Shown piece after piece: positions 12,761 to 26,488 of a DNA stretch of 64,000 nt. Both the position numbers and the translations under genes were made by a program. Source of the stretch: Liolophura sinensis (taxonomy: Eukaryota; Mollusca; Polyplacophora; Chitonida; Chitonidae); NCBI RefSeq assembly GCF_032854445.1, contig NC_088300.1:3970001-4034000 (forward strand), in the 5' to 3' direction. A model generated the notes under the pieces. It was not told the DNA's origin. It saw only the letters and a program-made list of their open reading frames with translations, and ran no database searches. Numbering within the stretch: position 1 is the first letter of the stretch; the number at the start of each line of letters is the position of its first letter.

Positions 12761-14829
12761 ATTCGACCAAATGACATACCCCTCAGTCAGACGACACGTA
12801 CCCTCGGACAGATGACGGGCATTTACTCAAGCAAATCACCAGCATATGCCATACGCTCAAGAAAACGACAGTTTCCTTTCAGACAGATGATATCATACAT
12901 TCATACAGTCGGCCATCTGTGAACCTGTTCCATCTTTGTGTTGGTTACCATGGTAATCATGTCTATCTTGAATTTTCCTGGATATTGTATTTTAGGAAGT
13001 GTACTCAAGTTGGGCCTATTCATTTAATTTCTGTTCATAATTCTTGCTTTTTTAGTAGTTTCATTAATATTCTTTCATTTTAACATGCCATTTCACGTCA
13101 TTTGTTCCAATATATTCTTTGGCACATTCTCGTGCCACCAACTGCGGCCTACATCTACAGACGTTGCAGGCCTCCACACCTACAGTCTTTCGTGGGGGGT
13201 GGGGAGGGGGAGGGGTTGGAGGGGGAAGGAGGTATATGGTGGCTACTGTTGAAAGCGCCTGCTGCTGCCCTGCAATATCAACCGGCATATCGTCTGACGC
13301 CGAAGGTGATGCCGTATCCCCACTCCAGCAACAACAACACGTGGCCTCAACACGTCTCTCATTAAATCAATTCAGCAATATCCTCGTAACTCTCGTGTGA
13401 AAATGTGCCAAGTCCTCCCCCACCCACGGGAACCTGATAATACCACTACACAGTCGTATCGCTCTCTCCAGTCGTGGTAAATTACAACGAGATCAGATAC
13501 ACGGACTCCTCACAAAACAACCTTTGGTATGTAGTAACAGCAATGAAAGGTGTAATTTTATTGGCTCCTGAACTTGGACGTGATACATAATAAGTTGTTA
13601 CTACTTTCCGCACCTTTTATAAGTAATAGCATGTGCTTCCTATTTCATGTTTTCATTGCTTTTCGTCATTTTCTCTCCAAGCTGCAGCGCTTAGGACCCA
13701 CCCTACGAAACGTGGACAACGTGGCTTCATACGAAAGTGCCACACCAATGTATACTTTCAGCGGGCTCGTCATGTCAATTATATTTAAGGCGCAAATACC
13801 ACACGCTTCCTTAGTCAGGTTCCAGGCAGCTTTACGAATTGCGGCGTTATATAAACAGTACAAAATTTCAAATTTCAACGAGACTTGCGACCAAAGAAAA
13901 AAATAACTAATGACTAACTACACGATTTCTTGTTTTGGGTTTATACCGGCGCTTTCAATATAATTTCTATCATATCGCGGTGAGGTAGCAGGTCAGGGTC
14001 TTTAGTTCACTACATTTCAACATATTAAAGATTTCTAAATATAAGACGCTCTGTATGCTTTACTAAATTTGTGTTAGTATCAAGCTTTAAAACTGGCGTA
14101 GAGTTGATGAAAAAGTAAATTTAAAATCTCATTTCGTGACTCGCTGTTTGTTTAACACATCTAGTTATCTCAGAGGGCTGAGGAGAATATTCTTTCTCAT
14201 GCTTATAGGCTTTCTATCTTATTTTTGCAATTTATTTAGAAAAAATAATGACAAAAAGTATCGAATAAATTATAGTATAGTTGATGGAGTAATGAGTTGA
14301 TACAGCACCAGGAGGTGAGTTAATTTGATAACGTAATACCTTGATAGGCTATACCATTGAGAAGATGAGTTAAGACATAACGCGTTGATAACTGGGGAAA
14401 TGAACTGAGATAATAGTACATTTATATGGCATCGGACAAATGAATAGATAAAATATCCCACTCATGCGTGTAACACCTGGCAGATGTACTCATTTGTCTG
14501 CTGTATATACAACACCGTGCTCAAGAATGGTTCGCTTATATGACAGCAGCCGTGTTTAAAAGTGAAGGAAACCGAATGACCTTTCCCACGTACTTGAAAA
14601 ACCTACTGTCTTAAAGTTGTGACCGGAAAACAAGTGGACTTGAACGTACGACCTCACGTTCCAAGCTTCTAATTGTCACAACAAACCAGGACACTAACCA
14701 TCTTCATGAGCGATCGTGTTCCCCATCTGACAGATGAATTAATGAATTAATGCGCTGGTATACAGCACCAATGGGCAGATGACATATATATGTATAACGT
14801 TGTTGATATAGCTCAAACCAGAACATAGA
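12761..14829. other. Noncoding DNA with one G-rich tract
   Basis: Mostly unique AT-rich sequence. At 13194-13232 six G-runs of four to six bases lie close together on the plus strand, enough to form a G-quadruplex. No exon recognised. Confidence 0.45.
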
Positions 14830-14880
14830 TTTATTTATTTGATTGGTGTTTTACCCCGCCAGAATATGGAGCCCATGCAG
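14830..14880 (-). mobile_element. SINE family A, 3' tail fragment
   Basis: TTTATTTATTTGATTGGTGTTTTAC is the reverse complement of the family A 3' end. Only about 50 bp is preserved before the match is lost, so the copy is severely truncated. Confidence 0.6.
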
Positions 14881-17800
14881 ATGGAATGAAGGAAAGATGT
14901 CTTTACCAAAGAAATTTATATTTTTCACTTCCTCTTCGACTCTCAAAAATATTAGCGCCTGCAGTGTCTTCAATGGTATAAAACCGTACTGTGTGGGGGA
15001 AAAATAAAGAATACATTCTTAATTTATTAATGAGGAAGGCGCAGAGAAATGTGTTTTGTTTTCACGATATCCCTTGAATTGTTTTACGTACTTGCCAGTA
15101 ACAATAAATCCAGTTTGACAATTTAGACTGTGTTACGTGTATATGATCTATACATCCACATAGACAAAACTAAACGCTCATCTCACCCGTTTACCCATTG
15201 AACCAAGCCAGTTACTATCAGAGGTTTGTCTGTACACGCAGTTGAAGACAGGTACATGCAGGTCGTCTGGGTTTAGAGAGATGTTAAAAATCAAGTGAGA
15301 TGAGCGGTTTTATTTGACCAGCTGTATACATAGTTGTTTATAGGCAAGGTCGGCAGTACAACATGGGTGCGTCTACTTAGGCCTACCACAGGCGAAAACA
15401 GCCGGTGCGTGCATCCACGGGAGATGAATATCAACCAGTTTATACTGGCTTGATAATACGGCTGTTGTTCATGCATTTGGGTGGGGCTTGTTCACTTGGA
15501 CTTATTGTCGGTTTTATTAGTTGATCGTTACCAGCAAGAGAATCTTACATCATCTTTGTAGTTTAATCTAAGGGAGTGTCATGTAAAACAGATTAATGGT
15601 AGTTTTCCATACACGAATCAAATATTTCACAGCAACTTTGCACAGTGTAACTTACTATAACCGAAATGATATCAACACACTTAGTGTACTTGATTTACAT
15701 ATTTATTTCATTGATATGCACCACGTGACGAACATAATTCGATTTAAAAGACGGCATTCGGATTTGCTAATTGACAAAAACACACGTGACGCAATCAAAC
15801 CCACCTCGCTTTGTTTTCTCCAACTGATGCAGACAAGAGCTGCATTCGAACCCGCTACGTTATGGGTGAAACGGTATATAGTGGAATCGAACCAAACGAC
15901 TCTAGACTTTCCATCCTCCATTACAGAGTTCCGTCACACAAAGATTAAATGATTTCCACATATGGTTGTGTTTATTATGATTGCGGGAGATGGTTAAATT
16001 TGGTTTCAGTTGTAGAACCTCACATGATGCAAACACACAGCGAATGACGTAAACACACGCTGTACATGACGTAAGCACACAGCTTATGACGTAAACTTCT
16101 CAGTGGTGAACAATGTTGTATACTGACATTCGGAAAGAAAATGGGATACAAGCAGATTAACCAGGTTAAACTTCGGCTATACTTTTGCTACAAACCTCAA
16201 ACAACCCAGTAGGCCTACAAAATGTAGTATAACGACATTTACATCATCTACATGTGTTCGTTTTATTTTATGGCATTAAGGCGTCGAACATGTCCAGTTA
16301 ATCCAACACTAATTGCAGTCTGATTTGATGACCATGAATACTAGTAACTGAAAAATATAGGAAACATGGAAACTTCTGCTGAGAATTATGTTCCAATCTA
16401 TCCGATGTAGGTAATACAAACTGTTATACATTGAAAGACCTTACACACATCGAGGAGGTTAGCACAAATCTGTTTCTGCTCTCCTATATGTAATACTATA
16501 AAGATTGTTTGGTGCACTGAGCGAGTGCGTGACTGCTGTAGACCTGAACTTCCTCTCCACTGGTAATAAATCATTGGTTTATTTGCGGTTGTAAATCAGA
16601 TGCCATGTTGACATGTGACAGTGGCCGTGTCACGTCAGCATGACAAATGTCCTCTGACATCACGAATTTTCTCTCCCTTACCAAGCTGCATGAAGCAGTG
16701 ACCAGCGAACGCTATGGAGTATAAGTGGCAGTAGCAAAACATTGTACAAGAAACATAGAACGATAGCAAGGTACTTCAGACAGCAAATATTTGTTTATTT
16801 ATTAATTTATATATTTAGTTATAGTATCATCATACCCGAAGTCTTAGCCGGAAATGCACATTTATATGGTATATAAAATGAAATGGCCAAGTGTTAGTTA
16901 GTGCTACATGTATACACTTTTGGCAGGAAGACGCAGATGTGCTCTACTGTGGATTCGAACTTCTGACCCCTGCATGTAAAGATTAGATTCATTCAGCACA
17001 GGCAGAAATACAATCCGTTTAATTTCCTGGATGCAATGGCTTCTGAAGCTCACAGAGTCACCTCTGGTGTAGATTTGACTCAGTTCGCCACACGCTTTTT
17101 TCTGTGGGAAGGGATTTTCTCTCTAGCCGTCTCCAGACACCTTTACCTCATGTAAAACCAATTCTATTATCTTTTTTTTTTCACCGTGCTTTTTCCATTG
17201 CGTTTCCAGTAACACATGTGCCGGTATAAGTTATATGGAGGTATTCATGTTAATTTGCCAGAAAGCGCAAGATGTTTCTTAGCTATAGCAGCTGACATTC
17301 CATCGAAGACCTCCGGTTCGCCAAACTTAATTGGCCCCTACAAGTTCAGTTGAAGTGGATAAAAACGTGTTCTTTTTCAATAACACGTATGTGTGTAAAT
17401 CAGCGACGTCCACAGAGTCGCATATGGTGAGTCTCTGGGAATCCTAGATATTAAGAATACTGTTTATTCTGATCTTGGCCCATTATATCGTGCGTGTATA
17501 AGTATGCGACTCAACACATGGAAAGCAAGCAAAGCTAGAGGAGCCGGGAGCGAAGCCCACAGAGAGACCCAAATATAAACATGTATAAACATGTAGGCTT
17601 ACATCAAAGCAACAATTTGTATACAGGCAAAAGTATATTAACCTAACCTGTAATATACACTGAACTTCACGAAAAATTTTGGAGAAGTTTATCGAACTTA
17701 TATGCAGACTGTTCATACGTATTGAATTTTCATGGGGAAATTTCCCATTGAGTTGGAAGAATATATAATTCCAGTGGTTCCACGTCAGATGTATTTCCAT

Positions 17801-19436
17801 GAACAATAGTGATAAACAAAACTTCATGACTGAGATAAAATGTCAATGTCTCATTGGTTTCTGAGCAGATGCCAAATGTCACTTCGCCCGTTGCTGGTTT
17901 TGGGGTTTTCAGTACACTTCAACGGTTGGCTCATTTGAATGATCAGACACTTTATGCACTCCATTGCGACTGGTACTTGCAGAAATATTGATTTCTTAAA
18001 GCTAATGTCTTCCAACTATAATGAAACAACAAGTACAGATATTTTGTATCTTTGTCTAATTGATCAAACAGTACAACAAAAGGTAATGTAATCTAGTGTG
18101 TAGCTGGACCAATAAACGGTCAAGGAGGGTTTTGAAACTAAGGGCCTCGAAAACAGAAACAATAAAATGAAATTCTTCTAAATTTATTTTTAACCTTCAC
18201 TGTGCTTCGAAATAACCAATTAGCACAAGGTCAACCCATTAATACAAGGTCAAATTCTAATTCCAAGGAGGAAGCGTCCTTTTGAGCAAGCAGGCAATTA
18301 CAGCTATGAGAGAACTTGCCAAAGCCGGAGTTACAGAGATTCCAAGTCAGGTCCACCTGTAAGCTAGTCTCTCTTGGTGGTTTCTTCTATATGCTAACCG
18401 GCCACGTGGCATCTGCTTGATGAGCCAAAGGAAATCAAAAGGCTTGCCGACCTCCATATAGTCGGCGGCGAGATCAAAGAATTCAAAGTCGGAATTCGAA
18501 AAGCACTCGGGTTAGTCATGTCACTCGTAATACTTCGTCGTAGGATAGGGAGGTTTAACCCTAGCGCCGGGCATAAATCCAGAATCAATCTGACCAGCTG
18601 GTCTATAGCCCTGCTAACATCATACCGTGCTTATCAACTATAACGGTGCATTGGTTCCATTTGACACTGGCTAGACCTTCGCCCGAACCCCTTTGTTCCT
18701 TCGTAGATATTTAGATGTCTTCTCCCTTAAATCAAATCCATGCCTTTAATAATCGTCATTGCATCCCTTCTCACATTGTCCGATATGTCTTAAAATGACA
18801 GCCATAATTTAAAAGAAATAGATTTATTGATTTATGGATTTATTTATTTATTTATTTATCTTATTTGCCTTTTATAATTATATCTGCTTTTATTACGACT
18901 TACACAGTGTCATTGTTTTAGGGAGAGTCTGATAAGAGTCGCGATTACAACGGATATAACAAAAACATATGCCTTCAGTGTTAAATTATACCGTCAGATA
19001 TTGTCCACAATCATTGACAAAATGCTACCAAGTGACCCTGGGAATAGCCGGGACAGAATGATACGTATAGGGCTTCAAGCCATGTCTACCACAGAGTTCA
19101 ACACAAAACCTTCCCAAGGAGTCTGGCTATTAGCTCAGTGCCTGGGTAAATATTATGAGAGGCCGTCAGACGTCGTACTACGGATGTGCGGCCCCAGGAG
19201 AGCCCGACCCTCGGTGCTACCTATATCACCGTGGCTAAGACTCCATCAACATCCTCATCCAGATGGGTTTAGCGAGATCTCGTCTTAGAGCGAGGAACTA
19301 TCAGAGCAGCGCTAGGTTAAGGGAGCAAGTCTAGCCCTTGTGTAAGAGCAAGAAACCGAAAATGTTAGCGATTGGAGTCAAAACTCCGACGTGTATAATG
19401 TATCAACAATTTATCGATGGATATTCCCGCAGAAAA
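14881..19436. other. Noncoding DNA, includes a small TGACGTAA cluster
   Basis: No exon or RNA gene recognised. Three TGACGTAA sites lie at 16045, 16067 and 16087. TTTA/ATTT simple tracts occur near 18840. The segments at 18240-18620 and 19000-19330 are more GC-rich and look like decayed coding or mobile-element sequence, but I could not assign them to a family. Confidence 0.4.
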
Positions 19437-21190
19437 CAATGTTATCACCTCATATCCTACACTACCACCCAATGTCCTACACTACCACCTTATCCTACAC
19501 TACCACCCAATGTCCTACACTACCGCCTGATATCCTATTCTACTACCCAATATCCTGCACTACCACCTCATTATCTTACACTACCACCTCATCATCCTAT
19601 TCTACTACCGCTATCCTACACTACCACCTCACATCCTGCACTATCACCTGATTATCCTACACTACCACCTCATATCATACACTATCACGTCATTATCCTA
19701 CATTAATACCCTCATATCCTATGCTACCACCTCATATCCTACACTATCACCTCATATCCTATACTACCACCTCATGTCCCACACGACCACCTCATATCCT
19801 GAACTACCACCTCATATCCCATACTACCACCTCATATAATACGCTACCACTTCATATCCTATTCTACCACCTCACATCGTACACTACCACTTCATATCCC
19901 TATACTACCACCTCGTATCGTACACTACCACCTCGTATCGTACACTACCACCTCGTATCGTACACTACCACTTCATTGTCCTATTCATTATCCTATTCTA
20001 CTACCTCACTACCCACCTCATATCGTACACTACCACCTCATTACCCTATTCTACCACCTCATTACCCTATTCTAACCACCTCATATCATACACTAACCAC
20101 CTCACATCCTACACTACCACATCATATCCTGTACTACCACCTCGTATCGTACACTACCACTTCATTATCCTATTCTACTACCTCATATCTTAACACTACC
20201 ACCTCATATCGTACACTACCACCTGATTATCTACACTACCACCTCATATCCCACACTACACCTCATATCCTATTCTACTATCTCATACCCTGCACACCTC
20301 ATATCCTACACTAACCATCCTCGTATCGTACACTACCACTTCATTATCCTATTCTACTACCTCATATCTTACACTACCACCTCAATATCGTACACTACCA
20401 CCTGATTATCTACACTACCACCTCATATCTTACACTACCACCTCATATCGTACACTACCACCTGATTATCTACACTGCCACCTCTCATATCCCACACTAC
20501 ACCTCATATCCTATTCTACTATCGCCATACCCTGCACACCTCATATCCTACACTACCACCTCGTATCGTACACTACCACTTCATTATCCTATTCTACTAC
20601 CTCATATCTTACACTACCACCTCATATCGTACACTACCACCTGATTATCTACACTACCACCTCATATCCCACACTACCACCTCATATCCCACACAACCAC
20701 CTCATATCCTATTCTACTATTCATACCCTGCACACCTTATATCCTACACTACCACCTCATTAATCCTACACTACCATCTCATATCCTACACTACCACCTC
20801 ATTAATCCTACACTACCACCTCATTAATCCTACACTACCATCTCATATCCTACACTACCACCTCATTAATCCTACACTACCACTTCATATCCTACACTAC
20901 CACCTCATATCCTACACTACCACTTCATATCATATTCCAATACCTCATACGCTACACTAACATCTCATATCCTACACTACCTTCTCATATCCTACACTAC
21001 CACTTCATTATCCTATTCTGCTACCTTAATATCCTTCACTAGCACCTCATATCCTGCACTCGCACCTAATTATCGTATACTACCACCTCATCATCCTATT
21101 GTACTACCTCCTACCCTGCACTACCACCTCATATCCTACACTATTACCTCATATCTACACTATCACCTCATATCCTGCACTACTCATGAC
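19437..21190. repeat. Satellite-like array of about 20-bp units, 1.75 kb
   Basis: Roughly 85 copies of a unit near TCATATCCTACACTACCACC. Recurrent variants include CGTATCGTACAC, ATTATCCTATTCTACTACC and GATTATCTACAC. A block of nine such units beginning CTCGTATCG recurs at 20141, 20320 and 20560 with the same variant order, so part of the array has higher-order structure. Open frames rich in Tyr, Thr, His and Pro across the array are artefacts. Confidence 0.95.
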
Positions 21191-22945
21191 CCACTACCAT
21201 ATGTTTTTTCGCCTATCTTAGCTGCATTGAGACAGTCATAGCGTTAGTTTTCTGTCTATTTTATGATACTTGTTATCATACTTGGCATTGTCTCTGTGGG
21301 ATGACTAAGCATTTATGGCCTGTAGCCTAAAATCAGCGTCGACATGCAGAAATCATTGACTTACTTCGAATCACATTTATCAAACATAACTTGTAAACAT
21401 GAATCAGTGGAAAATGAAATGGAAAAACAAGAAAGATGATCGTATCATGACTGACGTCAAATAAGATAGCATTCAATAATGGCCGTCTGCATTTTTCATT
21501 TCGTTAGTAAAGATAATCACACTGCGTTAGATTCACTCTTACTGAAGAGAACAGAAGCAATCGGTGTCATGAATACCGAGAGGAGGGGGGAAATATTGCG
21601 GCATCCAAAACAAAATACATAAAAAAAAAATGCATATTCCACATTTCTATTCCTCGAAAATCGACAATTCAATAGTGAATGCAATGAAAGCAGCAACGTA
21701 ATTTGATGAGAATGAAGGCAGGCAGTCGGGAAAGACACGGCTTATGGCCTAGAAACTATGATATGTGGTTAGCCCGTGGATGCCATTAAGGGTATATATG
21801 GAATATACAAACAAGACAGTTGACGATAGTATCTGAGTCCATGGTGGTGAGGAGATAGTGGTGACACAACCGCTGTGTCTGTCATACTGTGGTGCTGTAA
21901 TCCCGCCTATCTCAGATGATATCTTCATTAGAATGAGAAGAAAGTTACCCCGGGTGGAAACGGGACTGGGCGGACGCGTCAGGGCGCTGAAGGATGGCTT
22001 TTTAAAATTGGACCTAATAGGCAATTTCTTTGTTAACTGGTCGGGAAGTGCAGAGTGCTTCTCTAACAGTGTGATCTATAAGCCTGGGTAATGGTAATCT
22101 ATGGGGATAATCTATGAGGCCAATTTGCTTCCCATTTAGCACCGTAATTGCAGTGTAGATTTCCAGTTCTGCAGGGGGTGTAATTAGGAGATGGGGGTCT
22201 TTCTACCTTAATCTAACCCCAGTATTATAGCGGTTCCATTCAAATTAACCCCCACCCATTTATCAGTGTATATTTCCTAAATTCAATCACCATTTCTGCT
22301 GATATCTGTTCTCTTATATCAAATGCAAGATTTATTATGAAAGTCGCCTGAATAGGTATTTGGCAGGTCTTTATTTTAAGAGCCGGAGATTGGGCATATT
22401 ATCGTAGATCAAGTCTTAACACACTGTATACATTTGCATGCGACTCCATCCATTCTGGTCATTACTACAAAATTAGCTTTTGTCCGGCAGTATTTTACAT
22501 ACTGTCAATAAACTGTGCACATTTACCACATTAGTAGCTGGGATAAAAACGAGGAAGAAGCGTAAAAATCTTCGGATAGATATTTAGAGTGAACATAACT
22601 CGATGATTTAGATATTGAATCTTGCCAAAATGTCCTTATTGTTTACGATGTAAATGCAATGAATACCACGAGCGTAGGGCCTTTGCACAATTTATCGTTC
22701 TGTATATTTTCGGTTTGTATTTTCATAAAAGCTAGGTTTTTACAAAAACTGTGAGAAGTCGAAAGAAGAAAATGATAACAGTGCGGTTTAGAACGAAATA
22801 GAGGAAAATCAGAAAGAAAGTGTACCAGCATATTTGTTTTATACAGATCAAATCTCAGTCTATTCTGCTATGTGACATCTTGACCCGATCTCAAGAACAA
22901 TACAGCATGGTTGCGGACTGTTGGAGAATAACTGAGAGTATTGTT
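21191..22945. other. Noncoding unique DNA
   Basis: No exon or repeat family recognised; short open frames only. Confidence 0.4.
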
Positions 22946-23452
22946 GCCGGATAAGGGTCATCATCGTACAATCGTTTCCATCGTCTGGCGATGGCACGAA
23001 ACGATAGCACGATGATGTGATGCGATGACACAAAGCGATGGTACAATAGCGCGAAGCGATGACACGATGCTAAACGCTTCGCACCATCGCTTCGTGCCAT
23101 CGCCGTGCCATCGACCTTATATAAGACCAATGACGTGGCGCATTACGCTACATACATTTTATGCCAGTCAATTTGCAAACTGTTGGACACGCATCAGTGC
23201 GGAAACAGAAAATAAAGTTCACGATCACGTGAGTATTCAAGTGATGACACGATGCCACGACGCGATGGCACGAAGCGGTGACACGATGGCACGTGCCATC
23301 ACTTCGTGCCTTCATGCCATCACTTTGTGCCATCGCTTCGTGCATTCATGCCATCGCTTCGCACCTTCGTGTCATCGCTTCACATCATTGTGCCATCGCT
23401 TCGTGCAGTCGCCGGGCGATGGAACGATTGTACGATGATGGCCTTATCCGGC
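22946..23452. mobile_element. Foldback-type element with about 50-bp terminal inverted repeats
   Basis: The left end begins GCCGGATAAGG at 22946 and the right end closes with CCTTATCCGGC at 23452. The ends remain near-identical inverted copies for about 50 bp (shared core CATCATCGTACAATCGT). Inside each arm a short motif related to CGATGGCACGAAGC is repeated many times, first direct and then inverted, so each arm also folds on itself. A central segment of about 130 bp (roughly 23105-23240) is unique. There is no transposase frame, so the element is non-autonomous. I could not identify a clear target-site duplication. Confidence 0.8.
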
Positions 23453-26435
23453 TTCCATAGCATTTAGTAAAAGTGAAACAGCGAATCTGAGGAATTACTT
23501 AATAAATCTGGAAAAAATGCGAGAACTTCTCTCAAGACGTTTGGTTTATTGAGCTAAATGTAAGCAGTTTGATACGATCGGCCTCACACTCAGGAGGTTC
23601 AAAATACAAATTCTCGATGAGAAATGCAAAATATTGAGAGTAAAAGTGACACTGTTAAACTAAGCACATCTTGAATAAAAAGGTAAACTTTTGATGTCTT
23701 CGATGTTTTAAAAGGACAAAATATCTGGAATATATATAAGTGTACAGACAGTATGCACGCTTGGTCCATATACAGTATTGAATGTATAAATACCTAAAGT
23801 TGATTTTTTCGACACAAATTTCAGTGAACTCCCATCTTTGCAGATTGTGATAAAATTGGATTCAGGAATAGTTTCACATTGGTACCTCCCATTTTAATAT
23901 TCCAGCTAGTAATCCAAATGAAATGAAAGTGTTTGTTGTTACATATACAATTTACCTTGAATTCATAAGCTTTCCATGCAGTCAACACTTTCAACCCGGT
24001 CCATAGGGATAAGTCGTGGAGTTTGTAGGTAAAAGTATAAATATTTCATTTTCCTACTTTACAATGTTACACATAGAGAATGACGTGGCTAACTGTCAGG
24101 TGTCGCACTAACTCTACATGTACACTGAAAAAAACGTTGCGTAAAATGAATTTTAAATAATGCTTCATTATTTTTTCATTATGATGAATGAATGATTGTT
24201 ACAACCTGGTGGCACCATTAGAACGTGAGGAAGAAAACCAGTGGCTCAAACGATGAGGCTATCTGCTGGTTAACATGCACATAGCCCTGGCTCTTGTGGA
24301 ATCTTCGGTGTAAATTAATAGTTTAAGCATCGGCCTGGAAGACTAGTTAAAATTTCCCCGAGTGTCACAGAAGTGTGGCAAATCTGGCCCGAGGGTTATG
24401 GACAATCTACAGAAGTTCAGGCTGAGCAAACAAGCTGTGGGGTTATTGATTAAGGTTGAACACTTGTCAGTGTATCAATGGATCTGTCGGCAGATCGTAC
24501 AAGCATTGGTCGGGGCAGCGAGAGGGGGACGGGAGGACGGGTGTTCAGATAACAAGTGGTAAAGCGAATAGCGCCAGACGTGTGGTGGAAAAGGGGCCAA
24601 ACCTAGGCCAGGCCAGCTTACCCCTCTTATATTGTCGTGAGAAAGTGATAGTGAATTTGAAAGCTTTCATGTTCGTTTTTTGTTAGCCTTGGAGCGAATA
24701 ATCAGAAAAGCAGCCAATTAGGGTGCAGAGTGGCCTGTGTGAAACCCTTTAAGAGACTCTCTTGGTCACAAGTGATGGAATTGTGGCTTCCCGAAATCCC
24801 CTGGGCACTGCGCCCCTTACAATCTCTGACCAATCCTTGATGGAGTTTTCATAAAGTACAATTTCTGTTTCAATCATATCTTGGCCAGATCTCTCCCAAT
24901 TTATCACGGTGCTTGCTTGTCCCGGCTCAACCACCATTCCGCTAACGCAGGCGGTGGAATCTCCTCCTGAGGTCCGCTGTTAGTTTTATGCTGCCCTGGT
25001 TTCAGTACAGATCAATAAATTTCAACCATAACCAAGCGGCCGGAGGAGAAATTGAGATCATAAGATCTCTCGCTCAGCCACTTTTTAAGCCTGTGGATAT
25101 TCCAGGTTTGATATTACGCAATCAAAACTCTGATATTAATCAGAAATTACTGCCACCCTCCTGAAATCGTAATTTGCTTCAGCCCAAAAAGTAGAAATTT
25201 ATTTCGACGGCGGGAGATTATTAAACCTCAAAACGTTCCTGAGAGAATTTACATCTCACAACTGAATGTCAATTAAGATACCGGATACATTTATTACCTA
25301 AATAAGCGCAGCTGTTCTAAACCTTTCGCCGACAGGTTCATACAAGCAGGCTGGAAAATCAATTTTACTCCATACCTCTCAAATGAACAAGAACTTTCAA
25401 ACTATGCCATGCACTTGATAAGTTGTTTGGTAAACGTTTCTTGCTGGGAAATTTCTATATAAGAAAAGCGTGTGTTAGCTTTATTTAGGTTAACTGTACC
25501 CAGTCTTTCTCATACATCTAACAATTGCTGAATTAACCCACGTATCAAATGGCTTTCTCCATGATTTGTTCCCCGCACTCAGTGTACAGAGGAATGTAAA
25601 CGACTGTTAAATGTATCGGCTTAACACCCTGATACTAACTGGACAGACACGTGCTCGGAATTAATTACTCGGCCGCCGGTAAAGCGTTCGCCCAATGGAG
25701 GTTACATTTTCTCCCGCCAATGTCCAGAGAGAGGCAGACTGCTGTAAAGCTTGGCAAACTGAAGGCAATAGCTTTTCTTCCGGGAGCTGTGCGTTATTAC
25801 AGTAAAACTTGTCTGGGTCACCGAATGTCCTGTGGGTGATGGTTTACTACCAGGTCACATTACTGTTTGCATAAAGCATTCGGACAGAACCCGGCTAGAC
25901 AAATAACGCCCTATCAGTAGGTTCGATTCTAACATATTCCCGATGTAGGTCGTTTTTTAACGGTTTATGAAATAAACTAAATTTCACAGTGAAGTTTAAT
26001 TAATAAAAACTATATACCGATATTTAACAAAATATTTCACTGTATTATTGACTACGGCATTCTCGATAACTTTCGGAAATAGAATTGCAGTAAGTTTTGA
26101 GTATAATGTTCAAATTGAAGTACTACAGCACTTAAAGTTATTATCATGGTTAGACTGGACAGGAATAAGCTGTTTACAATACGTTAACCTTTACACGTTG
26201 GTTCAGCATATAAACCGTTTGTTCTCACCATATGAGTGTAGAACGACCAGTGTCCATAGCGTTAAGTCCACATCACTCGTCCATTCATTTAGCACTTACA
26301 AAAATCATGTGCTAATTCCTTGTTCTTTATTCCATGATTTAGTCACTTATTATGGAGATCATTCCATACTTTGGCAATCACAGTAAAAAGGGTTTATTTA
26401 AATGACGATGATATCAGTAGAAAGTTTATGTCACA
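23453..26435. other. Noncoding unique DNA
   Basis: No exon, RNA gene or array recognised. The open frames are short and overlap on both strands. Confidence 0.4.
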
Positions 26436-26488
26436 CACACCCATAAGTATAGTTCAGCACGACGTTAAACCCCAAGCACTCACTCCAT
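26436..26488 (+). mobile_element. SINE family B, 3' tail fragment
   Basis: The CGACGTTAAACCCCAAGCACTCACTC motif is the reverse complement of the GAGTGAGTGCTTGGGGTTTAA start of the family B copy at 39345, so this is the tail of a plus-strand insertion. Confidence 0.6.

Noticed and set aside
19001-19288. 95-residue open frame near a GC-rich segment
   Set aside because: No domain recognised on either strand; it might be a decayed mobile element, but I cannot support an identity.
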